Source: Castellaniella caeni NBRC 101664
GTDB taxonomy: Bacteria > Pseudomonadota > Gammaproteobacteria > Burkholderiales > Burkholderiaceae_B
Assembly (NCBI RefSeq): GCF_001592225.1
Contig: NZ_BCWN01000013.1
Coordinates: forward strand, 1 to 64,000
Length of the DNA stretch: 64,000 bases
Reading direction: 5' to 3'
Shown here: piece by piece, positions 55,590-64,000 of the stretch
How the letters are laid out: each line of letters opens with the position of its first letter
How positions within the stretch are numbered: the first letter of the stretch is position 1
Position numbers and translations under genes: made by a program
Notes under the pieces: generated by a model
The model's input: the letters and a program-made list of their open reading frames with translations, nothing else
What the model was told of the DNA's origin: nothing
The model's database searches: none

Positions 55590-56371
55590 GAAAAGCGCGG
55601 CGGGCGCTTCTCCATGAAGGCGTCGATGCCCTCGGACACGTCGTCGGCGAGCATGTTGCGCGCCATGACCCCGGCGGCGTAGTCGTAGGCCTGCGCCAAC
55701 GGCATGGCCAGCTGCCGGTAGACCATGGCCTTGCCCGTGCGCACAGCCACCGGGCTCTTGGCGAGGATGCTGTCCACCAGCCCGGCCACGGCCTGGTCGA
55801 GCTCGGCCTCGGGCACCGCGTGGTTGATGAGCCCGCGCTCGACCGCCTGGGCGGCACTGATGAACTGGCCCGTCACCAGCATCTCGAAGGCGTTCTTGAG
55901 CGGTACGTTACGCGTCAGCGCCACGGCGGGCGTGGAACAGAACAGCCCGACGTTGATGCCCGACACCGCAAAACGCGCGGTATCCGCCGCCACCGCGAGG
56001 TCGCAGCTGGCCACCAGCTGGCAGCCCGCCGCCGTGGCCGTACCCTGCACGCGGGCGATGACCGGCACCGGGCAGCTCACCATGGACTGCATGAGCCGCC
56101 CGCAGCGGGTGAACAGCGCCTGGTAGTAATCCAGGTCGCCCGCGTGGCTGCGCATCTGCTTGAGATCGTGTCCGGCGCAAAAGGCCCGGCCATTGGCCGC
56201 CAGCACCACGGCGCGCAAGGCCGCATCGTCGCGGCAGGCATCGAACTGTGCCTGCAGGGCCTGCAACATGGCTTCGGACAAGGCGTTGAACTGCTCGGGG
56301 CGATTGAGCGTCAGGGTGAGCACATCGCCATGCCGCTGGGCGAGCACCAGCGCGTCGGACGGGTTCTGCAT
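55586..56371 (-). CDS. Enoyl-CoA hydratase/isomerase family protein
   Basis: 261 residues of the crotonase fold, closest by eye to ECHDC3-type members. LTLNRPEQFNALSEAM, AFCAGHDLKQMRSH, GTATAAGCQLVASCDLAVAA and INVGLFCSTPAVAL are characteristic. Loss of one usual catalytic glutamate (the second region reads GLFCSTP) means the reaction may differ from simple hydration. It lies 47 bp downstream of lipB on the same strand; the link is probably positional. Confidence 0.9.
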   Translation of the reverse strand: MQNPSDALVLAQRHGDVLTLTLNRPEQFNALSEAMLQALQAQFDACRDDAALRAVVLAANGRAFCAGHDLKQMRSHAGDLDYYQALFTRCGRLMQSMVSCPVPVIARVQGTATAAGCQLVASCDLAVAADTARFAVSGINVGLFCSTPAVALTRNVPLKNAFEMLVTGQFISAAQAVERGLINHAVPEAELDQAVAGLVDSILAKSPVAVRTGKAMVYRQLAMPLAQAYDYAAGVMARNMLADDVSEGIDAFMEKRPPRFS

Positions 56372-56418
56372 GCGGGTCTCCTTGGGCCCCCGCGCGCCAG
56401 GCCGCCGGGGCGACGCGT

Positions 56419-57081
56419 TCAGGAGCGGGTTGGGTGTCCGGCGGCCTCCCAGGCCGCCGTGAAGCGGCGCGCCAGAAGCTCGCCGACCTCGGTGAGGTTT
56501 GCACGGATTCCGCAAGACTGCAAATCGACCGTCTGCAGCCCGGCATAGCCACACGGGTTGATGCCCAGAAAGGGCGACAAGTCCATGGCGACGTTGAGCG
56601 CCACGCCATGATAGGCGCGGCCATTGCGCACCTTGATGCCCAGCGCGGCGATCTTGGCCAGTGCCTGGCCGCTGGGCGCAAGCAGCGCCGACTGCGGCAC
56701 GTAGATGCCCGGCGCGCCCGGCTTGCGGCAGGCCTGAGCCACGCCCAGCTCGGCCAGTGTGTCGAGCACCGCCTGTTCGAGCAGTGTGACGAATTCGCGC
56801 ACGAAAATGCGCCGGCGGCGCAAATCGAGCAGCGTGTAGAGCACCACCTGGCCGGGGCCGTGGTAGGTGACCTGTCCGCCGCGATTGCAGTGCACCACCG
56901 GGATGCCGTGGGGATTGAGAATGTGCGATTCAAGCCCCGCCTGCCCCAGGGTATAGACCGGTGCGTGCTCGACCAGCCAGAGCTCGTCGGGCGTGTCGTC
57001 GCCGCGTTGCTCGGTGAAATCCTGCATTGCCTGCCACACCGGCAGGTACGCCGCGGGACGGTCGAGCCAGCGTAGCCGCAT
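56419..57081 (-). CDS. lipB: Octanoyl-[acyl carrier protein]:protein octanoyltransferase
   Basis: 220 residues. It transfers octanoate from ACP to the lipoyl domains of 2-oxoacid dehydrogenases and GcvH, before LipA inserts sulfur. [16 protein letters not shown], the catalytic lysine in [12 protein letters not shown] and the cysteine in INPCGYAGL are present. The start [14 protein letters not shown] is taken at 57081. It sits 10 bp downstream of the DUF493 gene, the order known from E. coli (dacA-ybeD-lipB). lipA is not in this interval. Confidence 0.95.
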   Translation of the reverse strand: MRLRWLDRPAAYLPVWQAMQDFTEQRGDDTPDELWLVEHAPVYTLGQAGLESHILNPHGIPVVHCNRGGQVTYHGPGQVVLYTLLDLRRRRIFVREFVTLLEQAVLDTLAELGVAQACRKPGAPGIYVPQSALLAPSGQALAKIAALGIKVRNGRAYHGVALNVAMDLSPFLGINPCGYAGLQTVDLQSCGIRANLTEVGELLARRFTAAWEAAGHPTRS

Positions 57082-57091
57082 CACCGCGCCC

Positions 57092-57367
57092 TCAGAGCAC
57101 GACCGAGACCAGCGCGTGCCCATGCAGGGCGCGGTACAGGTCGTCGAGCTGTGCGCGCGAGGTGACGCGCACGATGAGGGTGAGCCCCAGGTAGTTGCCG
57201 CTGCGGCTGGGGCGCACCTCGATCGTGGCCGGGTCGAAGGCCGGATCGAAACCCCGCACCAGCTCGGCCATGGCCGACTGGAAATCGTCGTGCGCGCGCC
57301 CCATCACCTTGATGGGAAAGTGGCAGGGATAGGTGATGAGAGAGTCTTCGGGGCGGATCTCTGGCAT
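57092..57367 (-). CDS. ybeD: DUF493 / YbeD family protein
   Basis: 91 residues. An ACT-like small alpha/beta fold with the conserved [18 protein letters not shown] start and [30 protein letters not shown]. It may act as a small-molecule-responsive regulator of the neighbouring genes, but no function is established. It is tightly packed between dacA (6 bp) and lipB (10 bp). Confidence 0.92.
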   Translation of the reverse strand: MPEIRPEDSLITYPCHFPIKVMGRAHDDFQSAMAELVRGFDPAFDPATIEVRPSRSGNYLGLTLIVRVTSRAQLDDLYRALHGHALVSVVL

Positions 57368-57373
57368 GGCGGG

Positions 57374-58636
57374 CTACTGGAACAGCAGACGGATTTTGTC
57401 GATGAGGCGCCCGAAAAAGCCCGCCTGGGGCACGGATTTCATCACCGTGAGCGGCACCTGGCGCAGCGTCTTGCCATCGAGCGAAACGAGCAGCGTGCCC
57501 GCCTTGTCGCCCTCGGTGAGCGGCGCCATCAGCGGCTGGGTATAGCGCGCCTCGGTCTTGATGTTGTCGGCCTGGCCGCGCGGCACGGTGACCCACAGGC
57601 TGTGTTCCACCCCGAGATCGGCGGTCTCGGTGGCACCTTCCCAGACGCGCGCCGACACGGCGGGCTTGGTCTTGTCGAGCAGCTTGACCGTATCGAAGTT
57701 CTTGAAGCTCCAGTTGAGCAGCTTCAGGCTGCTTTCGGTGCGCGCGGCGTCGCTGGCGGCCCCCACCAGCACCGACACCACCCGGCGGCCGTCGCGCATG
57801 GCCGTGGCCACCAGGCAATAGCCCGCCGACTGGGTGTGGCCGGTCTTCATGCCATCGACCGTGGCGTCGGCCCACAGCAGGCGGTTGCGGTTGCTCTGCT
57901 TGATCTTGTTATAGGTGAATTCTTTCTGGCTGTCGTAGTGGCGGTATTGCGGATACTGCTGCACCAGCGCGCGCGCCAGCGTGGCCAGGTCTTCGACCGT
58001 GGTCATGTGATCGGGGTCGGGCAGGCCGGTGGAATTGACGAAATGCGTGTGCGCCATGCCCAGGGCCTTGGCCTGCTGGTTCATCAGCGCCACGAAGGCC
58101 GATTCGCTGCCGGCCACGGCCTCGGCCAGCGCCACGGTGGCGTCGTTGCCCGACTGCACCAGCACGCCCTGCAGCAGATCATCCACCGAGACTTCGGTGT
58201 TGGGGTTGATGAACATGCGCGAGCCTTCGGTCTTCCAGGCCTTTTCGGACACGTGCACCATCTGGTCGAGCTTCAGGCGCCCGCTTTCGAGCGCCTCGAA
58301 GATGACGTAGGCCGACATCAGCTTGGTGAGCGAGGCCGGCTCGACCGCCTGCTTGGGGTTCTGCGCCGCGATGATCTGGCCGCTGTTGGCATCGAGCGTG
58401 AGCCAGGCCTTCACGCCCAGCGCGGGCACGGGGATGCTGGAGAGCGTGCTGACGCCTTCGGTGGTGGACTCGGCGGGCGCCGCAGCCGTATCGGCGGCCT
58501 GCGTGGCGGCGGGCGCCGGGGCGGCCTTCTGCGCCCAGGATGCACCCGGCAACACAGCGCAGCCCAGCACCAGAGACAGGGCCAGCGGGGCCAAACGGAA
58601 ACAACGGCGGGACGACGGGACAAATCTCGTGGGCAT
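57374..58636 (-). CDS. dacA: D-alanyl-D-alanine carboxypeptidase (PBP5/6 type)
   Basis: 420 residues. A periplasmic enzyme that trims the terminal D-Ala of pentapeptides. The signal peptide ends ASWAQ; an Ala/Pro-rich linker follows. Penicillin-binding motifs are SLTK (ASLTKLMSAY), SGN (QSGNDATVAL) and KTG (KTGHTQSAGY). A C-terminal beta-domain ends in the amphipathic anchor FFGRLIDKIRLLFQ, which attaches it to the inner membrane. A TATAAT -10 lies about 38 bp upstream. Confidence 0.96.
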   Translation of the reverse strand: MPTRFVPSSRRCFRLAPLALSLVLGCAVLPGASWAQKAAPAPAATQAADTAAAPAESTTEGVSTLSSIPVPALGVKAWLTLDANSGQIIAAQNPKQAVEPASLTKLMSAYVIFEALESGRLKLDQMVHVSEKAWKTEGSRMFINPNTEVSVDDLLQGVLVQSGNDATVALAEAVAGSESAFVALMNQQAKALGMAHTHFVNSTGLPDPDHMTTVEDLATLARALVQQYPQYRHYDSQKEFTYNKIKQSNRNRLLWADATVDGMKTGHTQSAGYCLVATAMRDGRRVVSVLVGAASDAARTESSLKLLNWSFKNFDTVKLLDKTKPAVSARVWEGATETADLGVEHSLWVTVPRGQADNIKTEARYTQPLMAPLTEGDKAGTLLVSLDGKTLRQVPLTVMKSVPQAGFFGRLIDKIRLLFQ

Positions 58637-58673
58637 GATCGCAACAAATAGGGGATGGCAAAACGTGAGGCCC

Positions 58674-58679
58674 ATTATA
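58674..58679 (-). promoter_or_regulatory. -10 element of the dacA-ybeD-lipB unit
   Basis: A perfect TATAAT on the minus strand predicts a start near 58667 and a leader of about 31 nt. No good -35 is visible. Confidence 0.55.
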
Positions 58680-58802
58680 GGCAGCGCGCCTGACAGGCAC
58701 ATGGAGCCAGCGTGCGGAAATCGAGACAAAACGCAAGCAACTGAAACCTGTGCGGCCCCGTGGCAGGCCGCCGGACGCGCGGCGCCGCACGTCCGGGCCG
58801 GT

Positions 58803-59447
58803 TCAAAGGCCGCTCAGGCTGCCGAGCACCACTTCGCGCAGCACGAGCAGCTTGCCATGGAAAAAATGCCCGGCATCCGGCACCACCGTAAGCGGCAGCT
58901 GATGCGCCCGGGCAAAATCCATGCCTTCGGACAGCGGCACCACCTCGTCTTGTTCGCCGTGAATCAGGAGCGTGTGGGCGGGCATGGCCAGGGGCCGATA
59001 GCGGAAGCGTTCGACCGCGCAGCCGATGAGCATCAGGCGCGCGGGCAGCGGCAGGCCCCGGTCGGCCAGCTCGGCATGCAATTGCGCCGCCACCGCCGAG
59101 CCAAACGAAAACCCCGCCAGCACCCAGGGGCCTTGCGCGGCCTGCGGATACTGCGCAAAGATGTGCTCGACGCAGGCCACCATGTCGGCGGTCTCGCCCA
59201 CGGCGGCATCGAACACACCCTCGGACGCCCCCACCCCGCGAAAATTGGGCCGAATGGCCAGCAGACCCTGCTGCACGCAGGTGCGCGCCACGGTGGTGAC
59301 GACCTTGTTGTCGCGCGTGCCGCCGTGCAGCGGGTGCGGATGCAGCACCAGCGCCCACCCCACAGGTGACTGTTCGGGGTGGTCCACAGTATATTCAACG
59401 CTTCCCGACATCCCCCGGAAGGCGGATTGTTCTGTACGCAGACTCAT
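58803..59447 (-). CDS. Alpha/beta hydrolase (COG2945 type)
   Basis: 214 residues. A small alpha/beta-hydrolase with HPHPLHGGTRDNKVV, the RPNFRGVGASEG loop, the nucleophile serine in GFSFGSAVA, an aspartate in HGEQDEVVPL and the catalytic histidine in DAGHFFHG. Family members are uncharacterised esterases or peptidases. It starts at ATG 59447; ATG 59411 is possible. It is divergent from birA across 90 bp and lies 166 bp upstream of dacA on the same strand. Confidence 0.88.
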   Translation of the reverse strand: MSLRTEQSAFRGMSGSVEYTVDHPEQSPVGWALVLHPHPLHGGTRDNKVVTTVARTCVQQGLLAIRPNFRGVGASEGVFDAAVGETADMVACVEHIFAQYPQAAQGPWVLAGFSFGSAVAAQLHAELADRGLPLPARLMLIGCAVERFRYRPLAMPAHTLLIHGEQDEVVPLSEGMDFARAHQLPLTVVPDAGHFFHGKLLVLREVVLGSLSGL

Positions 59448-59537
59448 GATCGCATGCACTCTTGACGGATATTGCCAGGCCCGCAGCCCCCGAAACAGCG
59501 TGTTCCGGCAGCCGCGACACCGGCTCATTCTACCCAC

Positions 59538-60404
59538 ATGACAGGCCTTCTCGCTGAATCCTCCCCACCGCTGCCCGCCCCTGATGCGCTGGCGGCCGCG
59601 CTGCGCCCGGCGCTGCCGCAGTTTCGCCAGATCGAATGGCTGGCGCAGACCGGCTCCACCAATGCCGACTTGCTGGCGCGCGCGCGCAGCGGGGTCGGCC
59701 TGCGCCCCTGGCTGCGCGGCACGCACCTGCAGACGCAGGGGCGCGGGCGCGCGGGGCGCACCTGGCAGAACCGGGTCGGCGCCAACCTGATGTTTTCCTG
59801 CGCCTTCGACGTCTTTCTGCCCGCCCGCCACCTGCCGACGCTCGCGCCGCTCATCGGCCTGGCCAGCTGCCAGGCCCTGCGCCAGCAGCTGGGCGCCGAG
59901 CAGCGCCACCGCCTGTGCATGAAGTGGCCCAACGACCTGCTCTTCGACCAGGCCAAGCTGGCCGGCATCCTCATCGAATCCACCCGCTCGGGCACGGCCC
60001 AGGTGCCCGACCACCACCTCATCATCATCGGCATGGGGCTCAACCTGCTCGATGCGCGCGCCCTGTCCCAGTCGCTGGATCGCAATGTGGCCGACTGGTC
60101 GGGCATTGCGGCGCTCGATGCGCAGGCCGCGCAAGCCGACGCGGCCCAGCTGGTGGCCTGCGCGGCCCAGGCCTGGTATCAGGCGCTCAACGAAGCCAGC
60201 GCCCAAGGCCTCGCTGGCCTGCCCGAACGCTACGCCGAGGTGGACGCCCTGGCCGGGCAACACGTGGACGTCATCGACGACGGCCATCTGAAACACACCG
60301 GCGTGGCCTGCGGCATCGACGCGCAAGGCCGCCTGCTGGTGCGCAACGCCCAGGGCACGCAGCCCATTTCGGTGGGCGAAATCTCCGTGCGGCTGAGCCG
60401 ATGA
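59538..60404 (+). CDS. birA: Biotin--[acetyl-CoA-carboxylase] ligase
   Basis: 288 residues. It activates biotin with ATP and attaches it to AccB. QTGSTNADLLARAR, QGRGRAGRTW, KWPNDLLFDQAKLAGILIE and GMGLNLL are the catalytic signatures, followed by a C-terminal SH3-like cap. The N-terminal DNA-binding domain of E. coli BirA is absent (group I), so it is not a repressor. Its stop overlaps the coaX start (ATGATGA region), as in Bordetella-type genomes. Confidence 0.95.
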   Translation: MTGLLAESSPPLPAPDALAAALRPALPQFRQIEWLAQTGSTNADLLARARSGVGLRPWLRGTHLQTQGRGRAGRTWQNRVGANLMFSCAFDVFLPARHLPTLAPLIGLASCQALRQQLGAEQRHRLCMKWPNDLLFDQAKLAGILIESTRSGTAQVPDHHLIIIGMGLNLLDARALSQSLDRNVADWSGIAALDAQAAQADAAQLVACAAQAWYQALNEASAQGLAGLPERYAEVDALAGQHVDVIDDGHLKHTGVACGIDAQGRLLVRNAQGTQPISVGEISVRLSR

Positions 60405-61231
60405 TGCTGCTGATCGACGCGGGCAACACCCGGGCCAAATACACCTGGCTAAACGGCGGACAGCGCCAGACAGCCGCCTGCCTGCTGGACTACGCCACGC
60501 TGCCCGCCTGGCCACGGCAGCAGGCCCGGCGCCCACAACGCATCCTGGGCTCGAACGTGGCCGGCCCCGACGTGGCGCGGCAGCTGGACGCCGCCTGCCA
60601 GGCCGCCTGGGGCGCGCGCGTCCAGTGGTGCACGGCGCAGCACGGGCAGACCCTGCTGCGCAACCACTATGCCGACCCCGCACGCCTGGGCGCCGACCGC
60701 TGGCTGGGCCTGCTGGGCCTGCTGCAGCACCTGCGCGGCACGGCCTCCTGGCAGGCGGGCCATCCCGCCATCCTGGCCAGCTTCGGCACGGCCACGACCA
60801 TCGACACCCTGCTGCCCGCCGCCAGCGGCGATGCGGATGGCCGTCCGGCCTTCATGGGCGGGCTCATCCTGCCCGGCCCTTCGCTCATGGCGCACAGCCT
60901 GACGCAAAGCACGGCGCACCTGCCACTGCCACAAGGCCACTGCGTCGATTTTCCGCGCGAGACGCACGATGCCATCACCAGCGGCATCGCCGCGGCGCAG
61001 GCAGGCGCCCTGCTGCGCCAATGGCGCCTGGCCCGCGCAGCGGCCCAGGGGCGCGCGCCGCTGGTGCACGCCACAGGCGGCGGCTGGCCACTGGTGCGCG
61101 AGGCCATCCAGGCCGAACAGGCGCTTGCCCGGCAGCACGAAGGCCTGCCCGCCGAACCCATCCAGTTTCTCGACGCGCCGGTGCTCGACGGGCTGGCCGT
61201 CCTGGCGGGCCTGCCCGCCGACGCCACCTGA
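60401..61231 (+). CDS. coaX: Type III pantothenate kinase
   Basis: 276 residues. It phosphorylates pantothenate, the first step of CoA synthesis, and is not feedback-inhibited by CoA in known members. LLIDAGNTRAKYTW (phosphate loop), GADRWLGLLG, FGTATTIDTL and GGLILPG are diagnostic. ATG 60401 overlaps the birA stop by four bases; ATG 60404 is equally possible. The pair birA-coaX is a frequent fusion or operon. Confidence 0.95.
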   Translation: MMLLIDAGNTRAKYTWLNGGQRQTAACLLDYATLPAWPRQQARRPQRILGSNVAGPDVARQLDAACQAAWGARVQWCTAQHGQTLLRNHYADPARLGADRWLGLLGLLQHLRGTASWQAGHPAILASFGTATTIDTLLPAASGDADGRPAFMGGLILPGPSLMAHSLTQSTAHLPLPQGHCVDFPRETHDAITSGIAAAQAGALLRQWRLARAAAQGRAPLVHATGGGWPLVREAIQAEQALARQHEGLPAEPIQFLDAPVLDGLAVLAGLPADAT

Positions 61232-61248
61232 AACAGCCCCCTTGGACA

Positions 61249-61278
61249 GGCGGTCTGAGCCAGTCGGCCCAGACCGCC
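61249..61278 (+). terminator. Hairpin downstream of coaX
   Basis: GGCGGTCTG pairs perfectly with CAGACCGCC around a 12-nt loop, 18 bp after the coaX stop. No T-run follows. Confidence 0.5.
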
Positions 61279-61366
61279 GATCAGGGCCACGCGCCACCGC
61301 CATCCACCCCCGTCCGGCGGCCACGTACTCGGCCAGACAGCCGGTTCTGCCCGCGCCCGTGCGCGA

Positions 61367-61372
61367 TATACT
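61367..61372 (+). promoter_or_regulatory. -10 element just before the small membrane protein gene
   Basis: TATACT lies 8 bp before the ATG at 61380, so transcription from it would start at or within 1-2 nt of the start codon. The -35 (TTCTGC, spacer 16) is weak. Confidence 0.4.
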
Positions 61373-61379
61373 AGGCGCC

Positions 61380-61556
61380 ATGCGCTTTCTACTGACTCTC
61401 GCGGTGGTCGCCAACCTGGCGCTGCTGGCCTATGGCCAGGGCTTCTTTGGCCCGCCGCCCGCCGAACAAGGCCGCACGCCGCGGCCCCTGTCGCAACGCA
61501 ACCAGCAGATGCTCACCCTGGCGCCTGCGCTGCCCCCCGAATTCTCGCCACAATGA
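61380..61556 (+). CDS. Small membrane-anchored protein between coaX and galU
   Basis: 58 residues. A membrane helix ([20 protein letters not shown]) is followed by a short Pro-rich tail. In related genomes this place after coaX often holds a longer SPOR-domain protein with a similar start; here the frame ends before any SPOR domain, so it may be a shortened version. That comparison is from memory. Its stop overlaps the galU ATG (ATGA), supporting translation and coupling. A possible leaderless promoter lies just upstream. Confidence 0.65.
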   Translation: MRFLLTLAVVANLALLAYGQGFFGPPPAEQGRTPRPLSQRNQQMLTLAPALPPEFSPQ

Positions 61557-62392
61557 AACCTATCCGCAAAGCCGTCTTCCCCGTCGCCGGCCTGGGCACC
61601 CGTTTTCTGCCCGCCACCAAGGCCATGCCCAAGGAAATGCTGCCCATTGTGGACAAGCCCCTGATCCAGTACGCCGTCGAAGAAGCGCTGGCGGCGGGCA
61701 TCACCGAGCTCATCTTCGTCACGGGGCGCAACAAGCGCGCCATCGAAGACCACTTCGACCGTGCGCCAGAACTGGAATCCGAACTGCAGGCCAAGGGCAA
61801 GCAGGCCCTGCTCGATACCATCCGCACCATCCTGCCCGCGCACGTACACTGCATCTACACCCGGCAATCCCAGGCGCTGGGCCTGGGCCACGCCGTGCTG
61901 TGCGCCGCCCCCATCGTGGGCAACGAGCCCTTTGCCGTGCTGCTGGCCGACGACCTGCTCGATGCCGAAACCGCCGTCACGCGCCAGCTGGTGGATGCCG
62001 CCCATCAGCACGATGGCAGCGTGCTCGCCATCCAGACCATCGACCGCCAGGACACGCGCAAGTACGGCATCGTGGCCGGCTCCGCCGTGGACGCCCGCAA
62101 CACGCGCGTCGAACACATCGTCGAAAAACCGGCGCCACAAGACGCGCCCTCGAACCAGGCCGTGGTCGGGCGCTATGTGCTGGAGCCCGAAATCTTCGAT
62201 TTTCTACGCCAGACCCAGGCGGGCGTAGGCCAGGAAATCCAGCTGACCGACGCTATTTCCGCCATGCTGCGCCACCGGCGTGTGTTCGCCCACCGCTACG
62301 ACGGCGAGCGCTACGACTGCGGCAGCAAAGAGGGCTTCTTCCGAGCCACGATCGCCCTGGGCAAGAAATACCACGGCCTGAACGCCGACTGA
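61553..62392 (+). CDS. galU: UTP--glucose-1-phosphate uridylyltransferase
   Basis: 279 residues. It makes UDP-glucose for LPS, exopolysaccharide and trehalose pathways. [28 protein letters not shown], the [10 protein letters not shown] metal site, VEKP, GRYVL and [10 protein letters not shown] are characteristic. The ATG overlaps the preceding small gene. It converges with waaA; the 106 bp between them contain GC-rich short repeats but no clear terminator. Confidence 0.96.
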   Translation: MKPIRKAVFPVAGLGTRFLPATKAMPKEMLPIVDKPLIQYAVEEALAAGITELIFVTGRNKRAIEDHFDRAPELESELQAKGKQALLDTIRTILPAHVHCIYTRQSQALGLGHAVLCAAPIVGNEPFAVLLADDLLDAETAVTRQLVDAAHQHDGSVLAIQTIDRQDTRKYGIVAGSAVDARNTRVEHIVEKPAPQDAPSNQAVVGRYVLEPEIFDFLRQTQAGVGQEIQLTDAISAMLRHRRVFAHRYDGERYDCGSKEGFFRATIALGKKYHGLNAD

Positions 62393-62498
62393 TCCGCCAC
62401 CATAAACCACCTGCCAACGGCCGGGCGCCGCCCCGCATTCCGGACAGCCGCCGGGCCAGCGCACCCAGGCGACACAACGCCCGGAAGGGATGGATCCA

Positions 62499-63830
62499 TC
62501 ACGCCTCGCGCCGCAGCAGCGCCTCGATGCCGTTGACCACGCGCGCCACGGCGCCCGCGTGCTCGCCCACCCAGTGGCGGCCCGCCGCGCCCATGCGCGT
62601 CAGCGTGGCCGGCTCTTCCAGCCATTGCGACGCCTGGCGCACGGCGCGCTCGGGGTCGTCGGCCCGGGCTACCGCCCCCGCCGCCAGCGCATCGGCCACG
62701 GCCTGCTCGAAATTGGCCGTATGCGGCCCGACGATGACGGGACAGCCCAGGGCGCTGGCCTCGATGAAATTCTGCCCGCCCAGCGGCGCGAAACTGCCGC
62801 CCACGATGGCCACCTGGCTGGCCGCGTAATACCAGGGCATTTCGCCCAAGGTATCGCCCAGCAGCACTTGCGCCTGCGCGCAGGCCGCCAGCGCCGAGCG
62901 GCTGCCGTCGCCCAGGCCGCGCAGCTGTGAACGGCGCACCAGCGCGAGCCCGGCAGCCTGCAGCTGGGCGGCGGCGGCCTCGAAACGCTGGGGGTGGCGA
63001 GGAATCAGCATGAACAGCACGGGCCGGTGGGCCGCCACCCCGCAGGCTGCGTCACGCGCCAACTGGCGCCGGATGGCGGCAATGAAGCGCGCATCTTCGC
63101 CCTCGCGCGTGCTGGCAATGGCCACCACCCGGCGCCCCAGTGCGGCGTTGAACGCGCGCCCGCGCGCCGCCAGGGCGGCATCGAGCCGGACGTCGAACTT
63201 GAAATTGCCCGAGACGCTGACCGGCTGCGCCCCCAACCGTTCGAGCCGCTGCGCATCGGCCAGGGACTGCGCATAGGTATGGGTGATCGCCCCGTAGGTG
63301 GTACGCATCAGGCTGCCCAGGCGCAGGGTGCTGCGCAGTGACGCGGCGGACAAGCGGGCGCTGGCCAGGATCAGCGGCAGATGGGCGCAGCGCGCGGCGT
63401 GCACCAGATTAGGCCACAGTTCGCGCTCGACGAGCACGCCCAGCGCCGGCCGATAGTGCCGCAGAAAGCGCCGCACGGCCCAGGGAAAGTCGTAGGGCAG
63501 CCAGGCCTGCCGCAGACGCCCGGCGGCGATGTCCGCCGCATAGGCGCGCTGGCCTTCGGCCCAGCCGGTGGCCGTCAGGTGCGTGAGCAGCACCCGGTGC
63601 CCACGATCGAGCAAGGCACGCAGCAAGGGATGCGCGGCACGCGTCTCGCCCAGGCTCACGGCATGCACCCAGATGGCGCCCGGCGCCACGGCGGCCTCGG
63701 CATAGCGGCCAAAGCGGCTGGCACCCAGCACCGCCCAGCGCCCGCCCGCGCGGCGCGCGCGCAGGCCCATCCAGGCCAGCAGCAAGGGTGACAGCAGCAC
63801 CAGCAGCGCGGAATACAGCCAGCGGCTCAC
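62499..63830 (-). CDS. waaA: 3-deoxy-D-manno-octulosonic acid (Kdo) transferase
   Basis: 443 residues. It adds Kdo to lipid IVA at the inner membrane. An N-terminal membrane anchor (WLYSALLVLLSPLLLAWMG) precedes a GT-B fold with HAVSLGETRAA, VERELWPNL, SGNFKFD, PRHPQRFE, GDTLGEMPWYYA and GGSFAPLGGQNFIE. The GTG start abuts the stop of an upstream gene with no intervening base (TGAGTG), so translation is coupled. Together with two lpxL genes and galU the window covers several envelope steps. Confidence 0.95.
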   Translation of the reverse strand: MSRWLYSALLVLLSPLLLAWMGLRARRAGGRWAVLGASRFGRYAEAAVAPGAIWVHAVSLGETRAAHPLLRALLDRGHRVLLTHLTATGWAEGQRAYAADIAAGRLRQAWLPYDFPWAVRRFLRHYRPALGVLVERELWPNLVHAARCAHLPLILASARLSAASLRSTLRLGSLMRTTYGAITHTYAQSLADAQRLERLGAQPVSVSGNFKFDVRLDAALAARGRAFNAALGRRVVAIASTREGEDARFIAAIRRQLARDAACGVAAHRPVLFMLIPRHPQRFEAAAAQLQAAGLALVRRSQLRGLGDGSRSALAACAQAQVLLGDTLGEMPWYYAASQVAIVGGSFAPLGGQNFIEASALGCPVIVGPHTANFEQAVADALAAGAVARADDPERAVRQASQWLEEPATLTRMGAAGRHWVGEHAGAVARVVNGIEALLRREA

Positions 63831-64000
63831 TCAGGCTCCTGGCCGCGGGTCGGCGCAGGCCTGTCTTGCCTGCGGCCCGTCGGCGTGGGGCGCGCCCGGC
63901 GGCAGCAGGGAAACCCCCGGCGCCGACTCGTTGCGAGCCGCATCCAGCGCCGAATCGATGGCCGCCATCACCTGCCCGGCATCCGGCTCTTGGCCGCGCT
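63831..64000 (-). CDS. C-terminal end of a gene upstream of waaA (partial)
   Basis: An open frame of about 55 codons runs in from the window edge on the minus strand and ends with TGA directly before the waaA GTG. It reads QEPDAGQVMAAIDSALDAA, then a Pro/Gly-rich tail ending DPRPGA. In Bordetella-type genomes a heptosyltransferase (waaC) often precedes waaA, and VMAAIDSALD would fit such a C-terminus, but the fragment is too short to identify. Confidence 0.6.
   Translation of the reverse strand, partial: RGQEPDAGQVMAAIDSALDAARNESAPGVSLLPPGAPHADGPQARQACADPRPGA

Overview
The window is high-GC DNA densely packed with genes on both strands. Its gene orders are typical of Burkholderiales: ahcY-metF with an SAH riboswitch, two lpxL genes-dapF-DUF484-xerC, cobW-dksA-hslVU, birA-coaX-galU and dacA-DUF493-lipB. 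The proteins read like those of the Alcaligenaceae (Bordetella, Achromobacter, Castellaniella, Pusillimonas). Two copper nitrite reductases suggest a denitrifying member. That placement is inference from protein character and gene order, not a database match.

Layout. 0.3-5.8 kb: nirK copy 1, a CheW-like adaptor, an AhpD-family protein, a small coiled-coil membrane protein and the B12-dependent class II ribonucleotide reductase nrdJ. 5.8-17.3 kb: glmS, an Lrp/AsnC regulator, an HD-GYP response regulator with an MHYT hybrid kinase, rhlE, a MidA-like methyltransferase and an HTH-fused cytosine methyltransferase. 17.4-22.7 kb: murI, cca, slt, fau. 22.8-26.3 kb: a LysR regulator divergent from a CoA-transferase/acyl-CoA dehydrogenase pair. 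26.4-29 kb: DUF2946 plus a TonB-dependent copper receptor. 29-33.1 kb: the methyl cycle (metF, ahcY, metK) with an SAH riboswitch. 33.3-38 kb: lpxL, lpxL, dapF, DUF484, xerC. 38.1-43.4 kb: a zinc block (metal ABC transporter, a 47-residue membrane protein, zur, a CobW-type GTPase, dksA). 43.6-47.1 kb: hslVU, a CusF-like protein, an acetyltransferase and the cobalamin adenosyltransferase pduO. 47.2-48.9 kb: a fic-like gene bounded by imperfect direct repeats. 48.8-52.9 kb: an RpiR regulator, C45 hydrolase, class III aminotransferase and CMD-family protein. 52.9-55.6 kb: cytochrome c, nirK copy 2, nirV. 55.6-64 kb: enoyl-CoA hydratase, lipB, DUF493, dacA, hydrolase, birA, coaX, a small membrane protein, galU, waaA and the tail of an upstream gene.

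The main unifying observation is a set of FNR/DNR-type boxes (TTGAT-N4-ATCAA) upstream of nirK-1 (10 of 10 positions), the DUF2946-copper receptor unit (9/10), nirV (9/10), nirK-2 (8/10) and nrdJ (8/10). The nrdJ promoter also carries two NrdR boxes 31 bp apart. Together these suggest an oxygen/NO-controlled programme that couples nitrite reduction, copper uptake and O2-independent dNTP synthesis. PduO can supply adenosylcobalamin to NrdJ. A second theme is zinc: a perfect 18-bp Zur palindrome lies between zur and the ABC operon, and the nearby DksA keeps only one of the four zinc-finger cysteines.

No tRNA, rRNA, CRISPR array, intact insertion sequence or prophage was recognised.
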